A stretch of 64,000 nt of DNA, from assembly GCA_002840565.1 (NCBI GenBank), contig PHBK01000008.1, positions 1-64,000 of the forward strand, read 5' to 3'. Both the position numbers and the translations under genes were made by a program. The DNA is from Deltaproteobacteria bacterium HGW-Deltaproteobacteria-12. GTDB lineage: Bacteria; Desulfobacterota; Syntrophia; Syntrophales; Smithellaceae. Below, piece by piece: positions 17,736 through 27,929 of this stretch. The notes beneath the pieces were generated by a model. The model made no database searches. It saw only the letters and a program-made list of their open reading frames with translations, and had not been told where the DNA came from. Position 1 is the stretch's first letter; each line of letters starts with the position of its first letter.

Positions 17736-19064
17736 ATGTTTGAAAATTTATCAGAGAAATTAGAAAATATTTTTAAGAAGTTAAAAGGGCGCGGAGTCTT
17801 AAATGAAGAGAGCGTCAATGCCGCTCTGAAGGAAATCCGCATTGCGCTTCTGGAGGCTGACGTTAACTTCAAGGTTGTTCGGAATTTTATTGAAGATGTC
17901 CGCATCAAAGCAATTGGCAAAGAAGTCCTGGACAGTATTACTCCGGGGCAGCAGGTAGTGAAGATCGTCCATGACCAACTTGCCGCAATCATGGGCGGAG
18001 CCAATGCCAATATCAAGTTTGGCGCCCGAATTCCGGCTCCGCTGATGCTTGTTGGTTTGCAGGGTTGCGGTAAAACAACGACGGCAGCAAAACTGGCACG
18101 TTTGCTGTCGGCCGAAAAAAGGGTTTACCTGGTCTCGGCAGACGTTTACCGCCCGGCGGCAATGCAGCAGCTTGCTGTTCTGGGCAAGCAAATAAATGCC
18201 GGCGTTTTTGATGCCGGCAGCTTAAAGGATCCGGTGGAAATATGTGCCGGAGCAGTTGAACAGGCCAGAAGAGAAGGCTATGAAGTGATCATAATCGATA
18301 CTGCCGGCCGTCTGCATATTGATGATTTGCTCATGGATGAGCTCAAGAAAATTAAAGCCAGGGTCAATCCTGCGGAAATAATTTATGTTGCTGATGCCAT
18401 GACCGGCCAGGATGCCGTGAATGTCGGCTCTAAGTTCAATGAGCTTATCGGCATCGACGGTGTCATCATCACCAAGATGGATGGCGATGCGCGCGGCGGT
18501 GCTGCTCTCTCTCTTCAGGCGGTTGTCGGAAAACCCATAAAATTTGTGGGTATGGGCGAAAAGATTGATGCACTGGAAGTCTTTCATCCGGAAAGGATGG
18601 CTTCAAGAATACTGGGGATGGGCGACATCCTGAGTCTGGTCGAAAAAGCCCAGGCCACAATTGATGAAAAAACGGCCCGTCAGCTAGAAAAGAAAATTCG
18701 CAAAAACGATTTTACCCTGCAGGATTTTCGCAATCAAATGGCCCAGATAAAAAAAATGGGATCACTCAAGGATGTTTTAGGGATGATTCCCGGTTTGGGT
18801 AAGGTTAAAGCGCTCAAAGACGTGGAACCGGATGAAAACGAGTTAATCCGGATTACAGCAATTATCGATTCAATGACACCGAAAGAGCGCTCGAACTATT
18901 TAATCATTGATGGCCGGCGTCGTAAAAGAATCGCCTTAGGCAGTGGAACATCTGTTCAGGATGTGAACAGGTTGCTGAAAAACTATGCCGATATTCGTAA
19001 AATGATGAAAAAATTTAGTCAAAAAGACGGGATAAAATCCTTCAAGAGGAATTTTCCCTTTTAA
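17736..19064 (+). CDS. ffh: Signal recognition particle protein Ffh
   Basis: A 442-residue SRP54 GTPase that binds 4.5S RNA and signal sequences. N domain (about 1-85), then the G domain with P-loop GLQGCGKTTTAAKL (107-120), DTAGR, TKMDGDARGGAALS, and GMGEKIDALEVF. The M domain (about 300-442) includes RNQMAQIKKMGSLKDVLGMIPGLGK and the RNA-binding SNYLIIDGRRRKRIALGSG. It is the first gene of the ffh-rpsP-khpA-rimM-trmD-rplS series. Confidence 0.97.
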   Translation: MFENLSEKLENIFKKLKGRGVLNEESVNAALKEIRIALLEADVNFKVVRNFIEDVRIKAIGKEVLDSITPGQQVVKIVHDQLAAIMGGANANIKFGARIPAPLMLVGLQGCGKTTTAAKLARLLSAEKRVYLVSADVYRPAAMQQLAVLGKQINAGVFDAGSLKDPVEICAGAVEQARREGYEVIIIDTAGRLHIDDLLMDELKKIKARVNPAEIIYVADAMTGQDAVNVGSKFNELIGIDGVIITKMDGDARGGAALSLQAVVGKPIKFVGMGEKIDALEVFHPERMASRILGMGDILSLVEKAQATIDEKTARQLEKKIRKNDFTLQDFRNQMAQIKKMGSLKDVLGMIPGLGKVKALKDVEPDENELIRITAIIDSMTPKERSNYLIIDGRRRKRIALGSGTSVQDVNRLLKNYADIRKMMKKFSQKDGIKSFKRNFPF

Positions 19065-19131
19065 ATTAATAAAAACTGTGATAAAAAAATTGCCGGTTAA
19101 TCTACTCTGAAGGAGGTTTCATTTAATATCA

Positions 19132-19371
19132 ATGGCGGTTAAAATCAGACTTACTCGTATGGGCGCGAAAGGCAAACCCTATTATAGGATTGTGGCAGCG
19201 GACATCAATTTTCCCCGGGATGGTAAATTTTTAGAGATTTTGGGCAACTATGATCCCAAAAAGAATCCGGCCGAAGTTAATTTGAAAGAAGACCGTGTCC
19301 GTGATTGGTTGGCCAAAGGGGCCAAACCAACGTTGACTGTTTCTAATTTGTTAAAATCAAAAGGTATCTAA
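19132..19371 (+). CDS. rpsP: 30S ribosomal protein S16
   Basis: 79 residues beginning MAVKIRLTRMGAKGKPYYRIVAAD, the invariant S16 start. A strong AGGAGG (19111-19116) lies 15 bases before the ATG, longer than usual spacing, but no better in-frame start is present. It lies between ffh and khpA. Confidence 0.96.
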   Translation: MAVKIRLTRMGAKGKPYYRIVAADINFPRDGKFLEILGNYDPKKNPAEVNLKEDRVRDWLAKGAKPTLTVSNLLKSKGI

Positions 19372-19436
19372 GCTAATCTAAGACAGGATTTTGATTTTCC
19401 CAAAAGAAGGATTCATAATCTGTGGAGGTTTTCGCG

Positions 19437-19667
19437 ATGAAAGAATTGATCAAGTTCATAGCTCAGGCTTTAGTGGATAATCCGGATAAAGTTGAAGTTA
19501 CCGAAGTACTGGGTGAGCAAACATCTGTGATTGAATTGCGGGTAGCGAAAGAAGATTTGGGAAAAGTCATTGGAAAACAGGGGCGAACTGCCAAGGCTAT
19601 TCGCACAATTCTCAGCGCCGCCTCAACTAAAATCCATAAAAGAGCGGTTTTAGAAATAATTGAATAA
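19437..19667 (+). CDS. khpA: KH-domain RNA-binding protein KhpA
   Basis: A 76-residue stand-alone KH protein (YlqC/KhpA family). [29 protein letters not shown] (about 33-61) contains the GxxG loop GKQG that grips single-stranded RNA. It lies at its conserved position between rpsP and rimM. ATG 19437 is chosen because GGAGG (19424-19428) is correctly spaced; the upstream GTG at 19422 overlaps it. Confidence 0.93.
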   Translation: MKELIKFIAQALVDNPDKVEVTEVLGEQTSVIELRVAKEDLGKVIGKQGRTAKAIRTILSAASTKIHKRAVLEIIE

Positions 19668-19671
19668 AAAA

Positions 19672-20169
19672 ATGGATCTCTTTGTTGTCGGCGAGATCGT
19701 AAAAACTCGTGGTCTCCGTGGTTGTCTGAAAGTTTTGACTCTGTTAGAGACGCAAAATATCATTGACGATCCGTCTTTTGTTTATCTGGAAGATGTTCTG
19801 GGACATAGAAAAGTACATTATCTCCGGGGCTTTACAGCATCAGGCAAATTCCTCTTTCTGGAACTGAAAGATATTACCGACGTAGATTCGGCCAAAGCGC
19901 TGGTCGGCTATAAGATATTGGTTCCGGGGGAAATGCTGAAGGATCTGCCCGAGGGAGAATATTACTGGCGGGATATAGTCGGGCTCGATGTATATAGCGA
20001 AGACGGAAAGCATTTGGGCCGGATCGAATCAATTTTCCCGACCGGCAGCAATGATGTTTATGTCTGCCAGGGCGAAAGGGAAATCCTTCTGCCGGCCATT
20101 GCCGATGTAATCAAGCAGATAGATATCGATAAAAAGATGATGACGGTAAGATTACTGGAAGGGCTGTAA
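19672..20169 (+). CDS. rimM: Ribosome maturation factor RimM
   Basis: A 165-residue 16S rRNA processing protein. The RimM N-terminal barrel (about 3-85) opens [18 protein letters not shown]; the PRC-barrel domain (about 93-163) holds [23 protein letters not shown]. It binds S19 and aids 30S head assembly. It starts four bases after khpA. Neither ATG 19672 nor the overlapping TTG 19660 has a clear ribosome-binding site; the ATG gives the usual N-terminus. Confidence 0.93.
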   Translation: MDLFVVGEIVKTRGLRGCLKVLTLLETQNIIDDPSFVYLEDVLGHRKVHYLRGFTASGKFLFLELKDITDVDSAKALVGYKILVPGEMLKDLPEGEYYWRDIVGLDVYSEDGKHLGRIESIFPTGSNDVYVCQGEREILLPAIADVIKQIDIDKKMMTVRLLEGL

Positions 20170-20170
20170 A

Positions 20171-20908
20171 GTGATCAAGTTTGATGTCCTTTCCATTTTT
20201 CCGGAGATGTTTTTGTCTCCCCTCAATTTCAGCCTGCTGAAAAAAGCCCAGGAAAAAGGCCTGATCAATATTTGTTTGCATGATATCCGCAACTGGACTT
20301 CCGACAAGCATAGAATGACGGACGATGCCCCTTATGGCGGCGGTTGCGGCATGGTGATGAAAGTAGAGCCTTTGGAAAGGGCAGTTGCCGAGATTAAAGG
20401 CAATGTTCAGGAAACTCAAGTAATTTTAATGACCCCGCAGGGGGAAACATTCAATCAAAAAATTGCCGCAGATCTGGCCGAAAAAAAGCAAATTATTATT
20501 ATTTGCGGCCGGTACGAAGGTGTTGACGAGAGGATAAGAAAGCATATCGCAGATCGGGAAATATCCATCGGTGATTATATATTAACCGGTGGTGAATTGT
20601 CGGCCCTGGTTTTGATCGATGCAGTCTCCCGTCTGATTCCCGGCGTCTTAGGCAATGCGCAGTCGTCATGCAGCGAATCATTTTCCAACGGACTTCTGGA
20701 ATATCCGCAGTACACCCGGCCGGCGGAATATAAAAGCTGGTGTGTTCCGGAAGTTTTAATTTCGGGAAATCATGCAGAAATTGAAAATTGGCGCAAGCTG
20801 GAATCGCTTCGCAGAACTTATCAGCGGCGGCCTGATTTACTGAAAAAATTGGATCTGTCAGCCGATGATAAAAGAAAGCTGGAACAAATTAAATTAGAAG
20901 AAACATAA
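20171..20908 (+). CDS. trmD: tRNA (guanine-37-N1)-methyltransferase
   Basis: A 245-residue SPOUT methyltransferase that makes m1G37 in tRNAs to prevent frameshifting. [13 protein letters not shown] at the start, [14 protein letters not shown] (about 52-65), [13 protein letters not shown] (about 112-124) and [23 protein letters not shown] (about 134-156), the latter forming the trefoil-knot AdoMet pocket. It starts with GTG one base after the rimM stop, with no separate ribosome-binding site, so coupling is likely. Confidence 0.97.
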   Translation: MIKFDVLSIFPEMFLSPLNFSLLKKAQEKGLINICLHDIRNWTSDKHRMTDDAPYGGGCGMVMKVEPLERAVAEIKGNVQETQVILMTPQGETFNQKIAADLAEKKQIIIICGRYEGVDERIRKHIADREISIGDYILTGGELSALVLIDAVSRLIPGVLGNAQSSCSESFSNGLLEYPQYTRPAEYKSWCVPEVLISGNHAEIENWRKLESLRRTYQRRPDLLKKLDLSADDKRKLEQIKLEET

Positions 20909-21036
20909 ATGCTTGATTTTAAGAAGCGATTAGGATAAGAGAAGCAACTTTTTCCATAAAGGAATGCTTTCCCCTGAGGTCTTTGTTTACCTTTTAAGAA
21001 ATCAGGATGTTTAGAGAATCGGCGGATAAAGCATTT

Positions 21037-21588
21037 ATGCTCTATATAGCTCTTTTACATTATCCGGTTTATAATAAAGACGGTAAAATTGTGACTACGG
21101 CAATTGTCAACATGGACATTCATGATCTGGCCAGGTTGTCCAGGACGTATGGTGTCCAGAATTTTTTTGTGGTTAATCCTCTGACTGCCCAAAGGAACCT
21201 GGCTTACGAAATCATTAATCACTGGCGTGAAGGATATGGGGCTGTTGCTAATCCGTCGCGTCGCGAGGCTTTTAATCTGGTGGTGCTGAAAGCAAGCCTG
21301 GAAGAAGTTAAGGCCGATATTGCCGGACAGAGAGGTTGCCCGCCCCAAACAATTGTTACAGGAGCTAATATCAATGATAATTCTATAACCTGTGCCGAAC
21401 TGGGGAAAAAGATTATCAATGATAGTTTGCCTTATCTTTTAATTTTTGGTACAGGTTCGGGAATAGCGCAAGAATTAGTTCACAAAGCTGATTATCGTCT
21501 GGAACCGATAAAGGGACTTAAAGATTATAATCATCTGTCCGTGAGATCAGCGGCGGCAATTATTATCGACAGGATAATGAGGGAATAG
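21037..21588 (+). CDS. SAM-dependent RNA methyltransferase (trmD-rplS spacer gene)
   Basis: A 183-residue predicted SPOUT-fold RNA methyltransferase. MLYIALLHYPVYNKDGKIVTTAIVNMDIHDLARLSRTYGV at the start and LPYLLIFGTGSGIAQELVHKADYRLEPI near the end match the family (Methyltrn_RNA_4) often found between trmD and rplS in Desulfobacterota and Aquificota. The target nucleoside is unknown to me. I chose ATG 21037 from the conserved family N-terminus; ATG 21007 would add ten residues. Confidence 0.82.
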   Translation: MLYIALLHYPVYNKDGKIVTTAIVNMDIHDLARLSRTYGVQNFFVVNPLTAQRNLAYEIINHWREGYGAVANPSRREAFNLVVLKASLEEVKADIAGQRGCPPQTIVTGANINDNSITCAELGKKIINDSLPYLLIFGTGSGIAQELVHKADYRLEPIKGLKDYNHLSVRSAAAIIIDRIMRE

Positions 21589-21636
21589 AAAATATAATTA
21601 AGTAATGCGATTGATTATGACGGGAGGAAATATAAA

Positions 21637-21984
21637 ATGAACGTCTTGGAAATGATTGAAAAAGAGCACATGAGGGGCGATATTCCCGGTTTTAAAGCCG
21701 GCGACACTGTTAAAGTATATGTGCGTATCATCGAAGGTCAGAAACAGAGAATTCAGGCTTTTGAAGGAGTTGTCATTCGCAAGCGGCGCGGTAATAGTCG
21801 TGCCAATTTTACTGTCAGAAAAGTTTCTTATGGTATTGGTGTGGAAAGAACATTTCCTCTGCATTCACCGGTCATCGACCGGATTGAAGTTGTTACCAGA
21901 GGGAAAGTACGCCGTTCACGTCTTTACTATTTAAGAAACTTGAGAGGTAAGAAAGCAAGGATAAAGGAACAGACGAATAATTAA
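21637..21984 (+). CDS. rplS: 50S ribosomal protein L19
   Basis: 115 residues. [35 protein letters not shown] and [21 protein letters not shown] are diagnostic of L19, which lies at the 30S-50S interface. A good GGGAGG precedes the ATG. It is the last gene before the terminator at 22055-22090. Confidence 0.97.
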   Translation: MNVLEMIEKEHMRGDIPGFKAGDTVKVYVRIIEGQKQRIQAFEGVVIRKRRGNSRANFTVRKVSYGIGVERTFPLHSPVIDRIEVVTRGKVRRSRLYYLRNLRGKKARIKEQTNN

Positions 21985-22054
21985 TAACAATACGTGTTCA
22001 TCGGGACAGCCTCGTGGACAGGAAGAAGAACGTTGAAGAAGTTTTTAGTGTGTC

Positions 22055-22090
22055 AAAAAGCCATCGCTTGAAAGTCAGCGATGGCTTTTT
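22055..22090 (+). terminator. Intrinsic terminator after rplS
   Basis: A perfect 14-base inverted repeat, AAAAAGCCATCGCT at 22055-22068 and AGCGATGGCTTTTT at 22077-22090, with an 8-base loop, ends in a T run. It ends the ffh-rplS operon. The flanking 21985-22250 shows no gene. Confidence 0.93.
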
Positions 22091-22250
22091 CAATGAAGGC
22101 AATTTGTCATTGATGCTAATTCAATGTTCTGAAGATGCGAGACGGCAGGCAGACAGCCGTCAGCAGTGATATCCTTCGAGAGCAAATTGTTATTATATAT
22201 GGCCGGAAGGGGGCGAAAAGTGAAGTACATATCGCTTCACGAAGTCTTCA

Positions 22251-22877
22251 ATGGACACATTTGAGAAACTTGCCTACCAAAAAGGTTACAAGTTCATCGC
22301 AGGCGTTGATGAGGCCGGCAGAGGACCGCTGGCCGGCCCTGTTGTGGCTGCCGCCGTAATTTTTCCCCCTTTTTATTCGAACAGTCAGATAAACGATTCC
22401 AAACAGATCTCCGCCCGCAAGAGAGAAGAATTATACGAAATCATCAATCGGGACTCCCTTGCTGTCGGCATCGGTACCGTTGATGCCGAGACAATTGACC
22501 GCATCAATATCCTGCGTGCTTCCCTGCAGTCCATGCGCGAGGCGGTTTTAGAGTTATCCTTGCCTCCTGACTTTCTCTTAATCGACGGATTGCATAAGAT
22601 ACCCCTCAAAACACCGCAAAGTCCGCTGGTAAAAGGAGATGCCTTGAGTGTTTCCATCGCTGCGGCGTCGATTATTGCTAAAGTTTCCCGGGACCGAATC
22701 ATGGAGATGTATCATCGTCAGTTCCCCCAATATAATTTTTTACGCAACAAAGGTTATGGAACAAAGGAACATCGCGCTGCAATTTTGGAATTTGGCATGT
22801 GCAAGATACATCGCCGGTCATTTCATCTTAAAATTATTGATCGGAACCAGACCTCGCTGGATTTGTCTGAAAAATGA
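22251..22877 (+). CDS. rnhB: Ribonuclease HII
   Basis: A 208-residue enzyme that removes ribonucleotides from DNA and RNA-DNA hybrids. IAGVDEAGRGPLAGPVVAAAVI (16-37) carries the first acidic pair D20-E21; LLIDGLHK and ASIIAKVSRDRIM contribute the later Asp residues. GYGTKEHRAAILEFGMCKIHRRSF is the typical C-terminal motif. It overlaps yraN by four bases (ATGA). Confidence 0.95.
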   Translation: MDTFEKLAYQKGYKFIAGVDEAGRGPLAGPVVAAAVIFPPFYSNSQINDSKQISARKREELYEIINRDSLAVGIGTVDAETIDRINILRASLQSMREAVLELSLPPDFLLIDGLHKIPLKTPQSPLVKGDALSVSIAAASIIAKVSRDRIMEMYHRQFPQYNFLRNKGYGTKEHRAAILEFGMCKIHRRSFHLKIIDRNQTSLDLSEK

Positions 22878-23251
22878 AAGATATGTCCAAGATCAGTACA
22901 GGTAAGGAAGGCGAACAGATAGCCTTGGCTTATCTCCGGAAAAACGGTTATCGTATTTGCGAGACAAATTTTCGCTGTCCGGCGGGGGAAATTGATATCA
23001 TCGCCCGGGATAAAACAGGGGATATCGTTTTTCTGGAAGTAAAAACCAGGAAGTCAATCGACTTAGGTTATCCCGAACAGGCTGTGGGTGCCAGAAAACA
23101 GAAAAAAATGTCGCAGCTGGCTCTATGGTATCTGCAAAAAAACAAAATGGCCGATCACAATGCCCGTTTTGATGTTATTGCCGTTACAATGCTGCCTGAT
23201 GGAAACGAAATTAAACTGATTCAAAATGCCTTTGACTTTGTTGAGCTTTAA
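22874..23251 (+). CDS. YraN/UPF0102 family nuclease-like protein
   Basis: 125 residues. GKEGEQIALAYLRKNGYRICETNFRCPAGEIDIIARD then IVFLEVKTRKS gives the E...D...ExK arrangement of the Holliday-junction-resolvase-like fold. The true substrate is unsettled. It is translationally coupled to rnhB, the usual partner. Its stop lies 25 bp from the convergent YeeE gene. Confidence 0.9.
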   Translation: MKDMSKISTGKEGEQIALAYLRKNGYRICETNFRCPAGEIDIIARDKTGDIVFLEVKTRKSIDLGYPEQAVGARKQKKMSQLALWYLQKNKMADHNARFDVIAVTMLPDGNEIKLIQNAFDFVEL

Positions 23252-23275
23252 GATCGCATAGGATGTCCCTCCAGG

Positions 23276-23806
23276 TCATATTTCCTTTTTCTCGAACCAG
23301 TAAAACATGGAGATAATAACCGCCCACACTAACGGAATAATGATCCAGTGTGAAACGCCGACTGCGTCGGAAAGGCTGATTTTGCCGAAGTCTTTCCACG
23401 ATTCGATAGTGGTTTGAATAAATGGGTAAATATGTGCATACAAGGCTGCTCCAATAAGCATGCCCGCGATGGCAAACAGCACATGCAGACGTCCTTCGCC
23501 CAACGCCGCAACAGAGGTGCTGGGACAAAATCCCATGGTTGCCCATCCCACACCGAATAGCGCTCCTCCTATGACAACGGCGCCAACATTCATCGGTTTA
23601 TGACTTAGTTTAACCAGACCTGCATCCGACATGATATAGATGCCGACCATACCAACGAGCGCAGCGGTCAGCATAACTTTAAATATCGTCATATCCTGGA
23701 AAAGCATCGCGCCGATTTGTTTTTCAAAACGGATTGCCTGAGACTTCTGGAGCAGGAATCCGAAAACAATGCCTGTTGCCAACCCCAAAATCTGTTCTGA
23801 GTTCAT
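23276..23806 (-). CDS. YeeE/YedE-family transporter half, second
   Basis: A 176-residue membrane protein, a half-size member of the sulfur-compound transporter (YeeE/YedE, PF04143) family, with about five hydrophobic segments. VIGGALFGVGWATMGFCPSTSVAALGEGR carries the conserved Cys shown in TsuA-like proteins to handle thiosulfate. It starts within ATGA of the preceding half, with AGGAGGA upstream. The two halves presumably pair to form one full transporter; the cargo (thiosulfate or another sulfur species) is an inference. Confidence 0.82.
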   Translation of the reverse strand: MNSEQILGLATGIVFGFLLQKSQAIRFEKQIGAMLFQDMTIFKVMLTAALVGMVGIYIMSDAGLVKLSHKPMNVGAVVIGGALFGVGWATMGFCPSTSVAALGEGRLHVLFAIAGMLIGAALYAHIYPFIQTTIESWKDFGKISLSDAVGVSHWIIIPLVWAVIISMFYWFEKKEI

Positions 23807-24345
23807 GATATCCTCCTGATGTAGACAAGCCTGGCGACAATTACGGCAATGCCAAAAAACATCACCATTGCCACAAAAGAACTCATGGACAACTGCATGA
23901 TTCCGCTCAATCCATGGCCGTTCGGACACCCGTCAGCCATGCGGGCGCCAATCATGGCCACTATGCCGCCCAGAAAAGCGACAACCGCCCTTTTGCCGAC
24001 TGAAGGTCCGAATCGTTTTTTCCATAGTGGCGGCACCTTTTCCAACTGGAAAGTTTTGCCGGTCAGGGAAGAAATCATCGCCCCCAGGAAAATGCCGATT
24101 ACGAGCATGAATTGCCAGTCCACCCGGATTTTAGTTTTCGTGAAATATTCATTAGCTTTTACATAATCTGCGGCGACTGTTTGTTCCAGAAAGGCCGCAG
24201 CCCGGACAAATGTAGTGGAAGCGCCGAAGTAATTCGTCTTTCCCATTATCTGCGTTGTCGCGTACGCGGAAACAATCGCCAGAATTCCGATCAGTACGCC
24301 GACAAGATAGGGATTCCATCCGCCGTCTTTTGTTTTCAATTTCAT
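23803..24345 (-). CDS. YeeE/YedE-family transporter half, first
   Basis: A 180-residue membrane protein, partner of the gene that overlaps its stop codon. VGVLIGILAIVSAYATTQIMGKTNYFGAST opens it. GGIVAMIGARMADGCPNGHGLSGIMQLS holds the family Cys and matches the corresponding segment of its partner. AAGGAGGT stands five bases before the ATG at 24345; the longer frame to 24381 is rejected. The pair is a two-gene operon. No sulfur-metabolism enzyme adjoins it. Confidence 0.82.
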   Translation of the reverse strand: MKLKTKDGGWNPYLVGVLIGILAIVSAYATTQIMGKTNYFGASTTFVRAAAFLEQTVAADYVKANEYFTKTKIRVDWQFMLVIGIFLGAMISSLTGKTFQLEKVPPLWKKRFGPSVGKRAVVAFLGGIVAMIGARMADGCPNGHGLSGIMQLSMSSFVAMVMFFGIAVIVARLVYIRRIS

Positions 24346-24484
24346 GGTAACCTCCTTCAATAAATGGTTGTCTGAAATCAAAGCTGTCCTATAGTGTCAA
24401 TATTATAAACCACTGCTAGCCGGGCAATCAAATTGTTTTTACAGAAGAAGGTGACGGGATGGCTGCAGCTGACTTTGTTGAGCT

Positions 24485-25876
24485 TTAGCAATCCTGTTTG
24501 ACAAAATGGCTCAGCGCCGGTTTTCCAATCGGATAAACATTAAAGCCGATCTCAAAACATTTATTGTGATCGAGAATATTGCGGCCGTCAAAGAGAAAAG
24601 CAGGTTTAACCATCGATTTATATATTTTTTTATAATCCAGTTTCTTGTACAGATCCCAATCGGTCAGAATGACGAGAGCATGGCAGCCGGCGGCGGCGCG
24701 GTAAGGATCTTCCATATAGGCAATTGCTCCTTTTTCATCCGCAAGATCAAGGGCGGCATTGGTCAGCGCCTTGGGATCGGAAATAATCACCTCGGCATGT
24801 TCGGTAAGTAAGCGGCGCGTGATATTGATTGCCGGACTTTCTCGAGTGTCACCGGTGTCGGCTTTGAAAGCAAAGCCCAAGATGCATATTTTCTTCCCGG
24901 CCAGTGTATTGAACATGGAACCGAGAATGTTGGTAATAAAACGCTCCTGCTGATATTCATTGATTTTTACGACGCTTTCCCAATAATTGGCCACTTCCGG
25001 CAAACCATAATAGTTGCAAAGGTAGACAAGGTTTAGAATATCTTTTTTAAAACAGGATCCGCCAAAGCCAATACCGGCATTGAGAAATTTGCTGCCGACG
25101 CGGCTGTCCATGCCCACGGCGCGGGCCACTTCCGCTATGTTGGCGTCAGTCTTTTCGCAGAGAGCCGAGATGGAGTTAATGGATGATACCCGCTGGGCCA
25201 GAAAGGCATTAGCGACCAATTTGGATAGTTCGCTGCTCCAGATATTGGATGTTATTATTTTTTCTTCAGGAATCCAGCGGGCGTAAATGCCGGCCAGTTC
25301 AGCGCGCGCCTTAAGCCCGCTTTTCGTTTCGCGGGAGCCGATGAGCACCCTGTCCGGATTTTCCAAATCTTGAATTGCCGTGCCCTCGGCCATGAACTCC
25401 GGATTGGAGAGAACTTCAAAAGTGATTTTTCCTTTGGCCGAACTCAATATTCTTTCCATAGCCAGGGCGGTTTTAACCGGCAGGGTACTTTTTTCGATGA
25501 CTATTTTTGGTGACCGGGAATACTGGAGGATTTCTCGTGCTGTTTTTTCCCAGTATTGCAAATCGGCGGCCATGCCGGCGCCGGTGCCGAACATTTTTGT
25601 CGGTGTGTTGACGCTCACAAAGATAATGTCATTTTCCCTGATCTGGTTTTCGATGTCTTTGGCGAAGAATAAATTCCTGCCGCGCGTTTTATAAACAATT
25701 TCCTCCAACCCCGGTTCATAGAGAGGGAGTTCGGCAGAATTCCAGGCATCAATGCGTTGAGAGTTAATATCCACGACCGTCACGCGGCAGTCGGGGCACT
25801 TGGCGGCGATCATCGCCATCGAAGGAACACCGACATAACCGGCGCCGATACAGAGAATTTTTTTTTGGAATTTCAT
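24485..25876 (-). CDS. UDP-glucose 6-dehydrogenase
   Basis: A 463-residue enzyme converting UDP-glucose to UDP-glucuronate with two NAD. N-terminal Rossmann motif [16 protein letters not shown] (7-22), substrate loop FVSVNTPTK, catalytic Cys in [12 protein letters not shown] (C275), and C-terminal [18 protein letters not shown]. The length and the [10 protein letters not shown]-terminus are closer to the animal/plant-type UGDH than to the shorter E. coli Ugd. It overlaps the decarboxylase gene by four bases. Confidence 0.93.
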   Translation of the reverse strand: MKFQKKILCIGAGYVGVPSMAMIAAKCPDCRVTVVDINSQRIDAWNSAELPLYEPGLEEIVYKTRGRNLFFAKDIENQIRENDIIFVSVNTPTKMFGTGAGMAADLQYWEKTAREILQYSRSPKIVIEKSTLPVKTALAMERILSSAKGKITFEVLSNPEFMAEGTAIQDLENPDRVLIGSRETKSGLKARAELAGIYARWIPEEKIITSNIWSSELSKLVANAFLAQRVSSINSISALCEKTDANIAEVARAVGMDSRVGSKFLNAGIGFGGSCFKKDILNLVYLCNYYGLPEVANYWESVVKINEYQQERFITNILGSMFNTLAGKKICILGFAFKADTGDTRESPAINITRRLLTEHAEVIISDPKALTNAALDLADEKGAIAYMEDPYRAAAGCHALVILTDWDLYKKLDYKKIYKSMVKPAFLFDGRNILDHNKCFEIGFNVYPIGKPALSHFVKQDC

Positions 25877-26841
25877 TTTATTCGATGTTCCTCTCCTTGT
25901 GGGATTTGTAAAATATGGCGAAAATACTGGATTGTGGCCGTTAATCCTTGTTCGAGCCCCACTTGCGGAATCCAGTTCAGTTGCGCCCCGGCCAGAGTTA
26001 TATCCGGCTTGCGCTGTGCCGGGTCATCAGCCGGCAGCGGCTGGAAAATAATCTTCGAACTGCTGTTCGTTAATTTAATGATCAATTGCGCCAACTCGGA
26101 AATGGTAAACTCGCCGGGATTGCCGATGTTGACCGGTCCGTAAAAATTATCCGGAGCATTCATCATTCGGATAAGGCCGTCCACCAGATCATCGACATAG
26201 CAGAAAGAACGGGTGTGGGATCCGTCGCCATATACCGTGATATCGCTGCCCCGGAGGGCCTGGATGATAAAATTACTGACAACCCTGCCATCATTGATGG
26301 CCATGCGCGGCCCGTAGGTATTGAAAATCCTGACGATTTTGCTGTTTACTCCGTTTTGCCGCCGGTAGTCCATCATCAGGCATTCAGCAGCCCTTTTTCC
26401 TTCGTCATAGCAGCTGCGGATGCCGATGGGATTTACTCTTCCCCAGTATGATTCGCTTTGCGGATGCACTTCCGGATCGCCGTATACTTCGGATGTGGAG
26501 GCCTGAAGTACCGTCGCTTTTGTTCTTTTGGCAATTCCTAAAACGTTGATTGCTCCCATGACATTGGTTTTAATGGTTTTAATCGGGTTGTACTGGTAAT
26601 GCACCGGTGATGCGGGACAGGCGAGATTGTAGATTTGATCAACATCCAGATAGATGGGATTGATAATGTCGTGGTTGATCAATACAAAACGCGGATTACC
26701 GGAAAGATGACGGATGTTATCATTGCTGCCGGTATAGAAGTTATCCAGACAGAAAATCTCATTGTCTTCATTTAGCAGTCTCTCACAAAGGTGAGAACCC
26801 AAAAAGCCGGCTCCGCCGGTAATAAGTATTCGCTTTTTCAT
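25873..26841 (-). CDS. UDP-glucuronate decarboxylase (UDP-xylose synthase)
   Basis: A 322-residue extended SDR. NAD motif [12 protein letters not shown] (7-18) and catalytic S-Y-K with Y145 and K149 in [35 protein letters not shown] and [10 protein letters not shown] are hallmarks of UXS proteins, which decarboxylate UDP-glucuronate to UDP-xylose. It is upstream of and coupled to the UDP-glucose dehydrogenase, so the two genes form a complete UDP-glucose to UDP-xylose route, presumably for envelope glycans. No glycosyltransferase is adjacent. Confidence 0.92.
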   Translation of the reverse strand: MKKRILITGGAGFLGSHLCERLLNEDNEIFCLDNFYTGSNDNIRHLSGNPRFVLINHDIINPIYLDVDQIYNLACPASPVHYQYNPIKTIKTNVMGAINVLGIAKRTKATVLQASTSEVYGDPEVHPQSESYWGRVNPIGIRSCYDEGKRAAECLMMDYRRQNGVNSKIVRIFNTYGPRMAINDGRVVSNFIIQALRGSDITVYGDGSHTRSFCYVDDLVDGLIRMMNAPDNFYGPVNIGNPGEFTISELAQLIIKLTNSSSKIIFQPLPADDPAQRKPDITLAGAQLNWIPQVGLEQGLTATIQYFRHILQIPQGEEHRIK

Positions 26842-26952
26842 AGAAATTTATCGGTCCCGGACTGGTTCTGTGTGGTAATTTCTTTGCGACTCTGGTATTA
26901 AACCTGAAACCGACTATAGAAGTCAACTATAAAAAAGTTTTTATAAGGTTCT

Positions 26953-27804
26953 ATGACGACGAACGATGGAAATTCCGGAATACTTTACATTGTTGCCACG
27001 CCTATCGGCAATCTGGAAGATATTACTTTGCGTGCTCTGCGGACACTCCGGGAAGTAAGTCTTATTGCTGCCGAAGATACCCGCCATACAAGAAAACTGC
27101 TCAATGCTTATGAAATATCAACCCCATTGATCAGCCTCCATGAACACAATGAAAAAGAGAAAAGCTCGGTCATCATTGCAAAAATGAAATCAGGCCGCAG
27201 TGTGGCCTATGTAACCGATGCCGGTACCCCCTGTATTTCTGATCCCGGTTATCAACTGGTCAAAATGGCTCATACAGAAAACATTCGTGTTATTCCTGTT
27301 CCGGGAGTGTCCGCTGTTGTCACCGCTTTGAGTGCTTCCGGCCTGCCCGCCGACAACTTCCTGTTTTGCGGATTCCTCCCGGCTAAACAGAATCAAAGGA
27401 TAAGATTACTGGAATCGCTCCGGGAAGAAACAAAGACGGTTGTTTTCTATGAATCGCCGGCGAGATATCCGACGTCTCTGCAGGATATGTATAATGTTCT
27501 GGGCGATCGGGACATACTGGTTGCCCGGGAATTGACAAAAATATTTGAAGAAATCCGGTATGATAAAATTTCCACTTTTCTGCAGAGCATGGCGGCGGGT
27601 AAACCCAAAGGGGAATTCACAATCGTTTTGAAGGGGAACGAATTCAAACCGATTGTCTTTGACGCAGAGATGGTCGAAGAGAAGCTATTGCAAATTTTAA
27701 AAGATAAAAAAATATCGGTCCGCGATGCAGTTGCTGCAATAGTCAAACAAACCGGCTTATCCAGGAAAAAAGTCTATGATCTGGCCGTCAAACTACGGTC
27801 ATAA
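26953..27804 (+). CDS. rsmI: 16S rRNA (cytidine-1402-2'-O)-methyltransferase
   Basis: A 283-residue tetrapyrrole-methylase-fold enzyme. ILYIVATPIGNLEDITLRALRTL at the start, VAYVTDAGTPCISDPG (about 80-95), PVPGVSAVVTALSASGLP and FYESPAR are RsmI signatures. The C-terminal helical tail (about 235-283) is the usual RsmI_HTH-like segment. It modifies the ribosomal P-site region with RsmH. Confidence 0.95.
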   Translation: MTTNDGNSGILYIVATPIGNLEDITLRALRTLREVSLIAAEDTRHTRKLLNAYEISTPLISLHEHNEKEKSSVIIAKMKSGRSVAYVTDAGTPCISDPGYQLVKMAHTENIRVIPVPGVSAVVTALSASGLPADNFLFCGFLPAKQNQRIRLLESLREETKTVVFYESPARYPTSLQDMYNVLGDRDILVARELTKIFEEIRYDKISTFLQSMAAGKPKGEFTIVLKGNEFKPIVFDAEMVEEKLLQILKDKKISVRDAVAAIVKQTGLSRKKVYDLAVKLRS

Positions 27805-27929
27805 AACAGTTGAGATTGCTGAGCAAACGTCCATTACATATATTGCTTGAACTGTTGTAGACACTATGGTAACTCAACCATAAATAAGAGTGTTTTTTGA
27901 AAGCTACCTGCCTTACGGGAGATTAATTC

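Noticed and set aside
22135-22359. Open frame of 74 codons before rnhB
   Set aside because: It overlaps rnhB in another frame, has no recognisable domain and no good ribosome-binding site.
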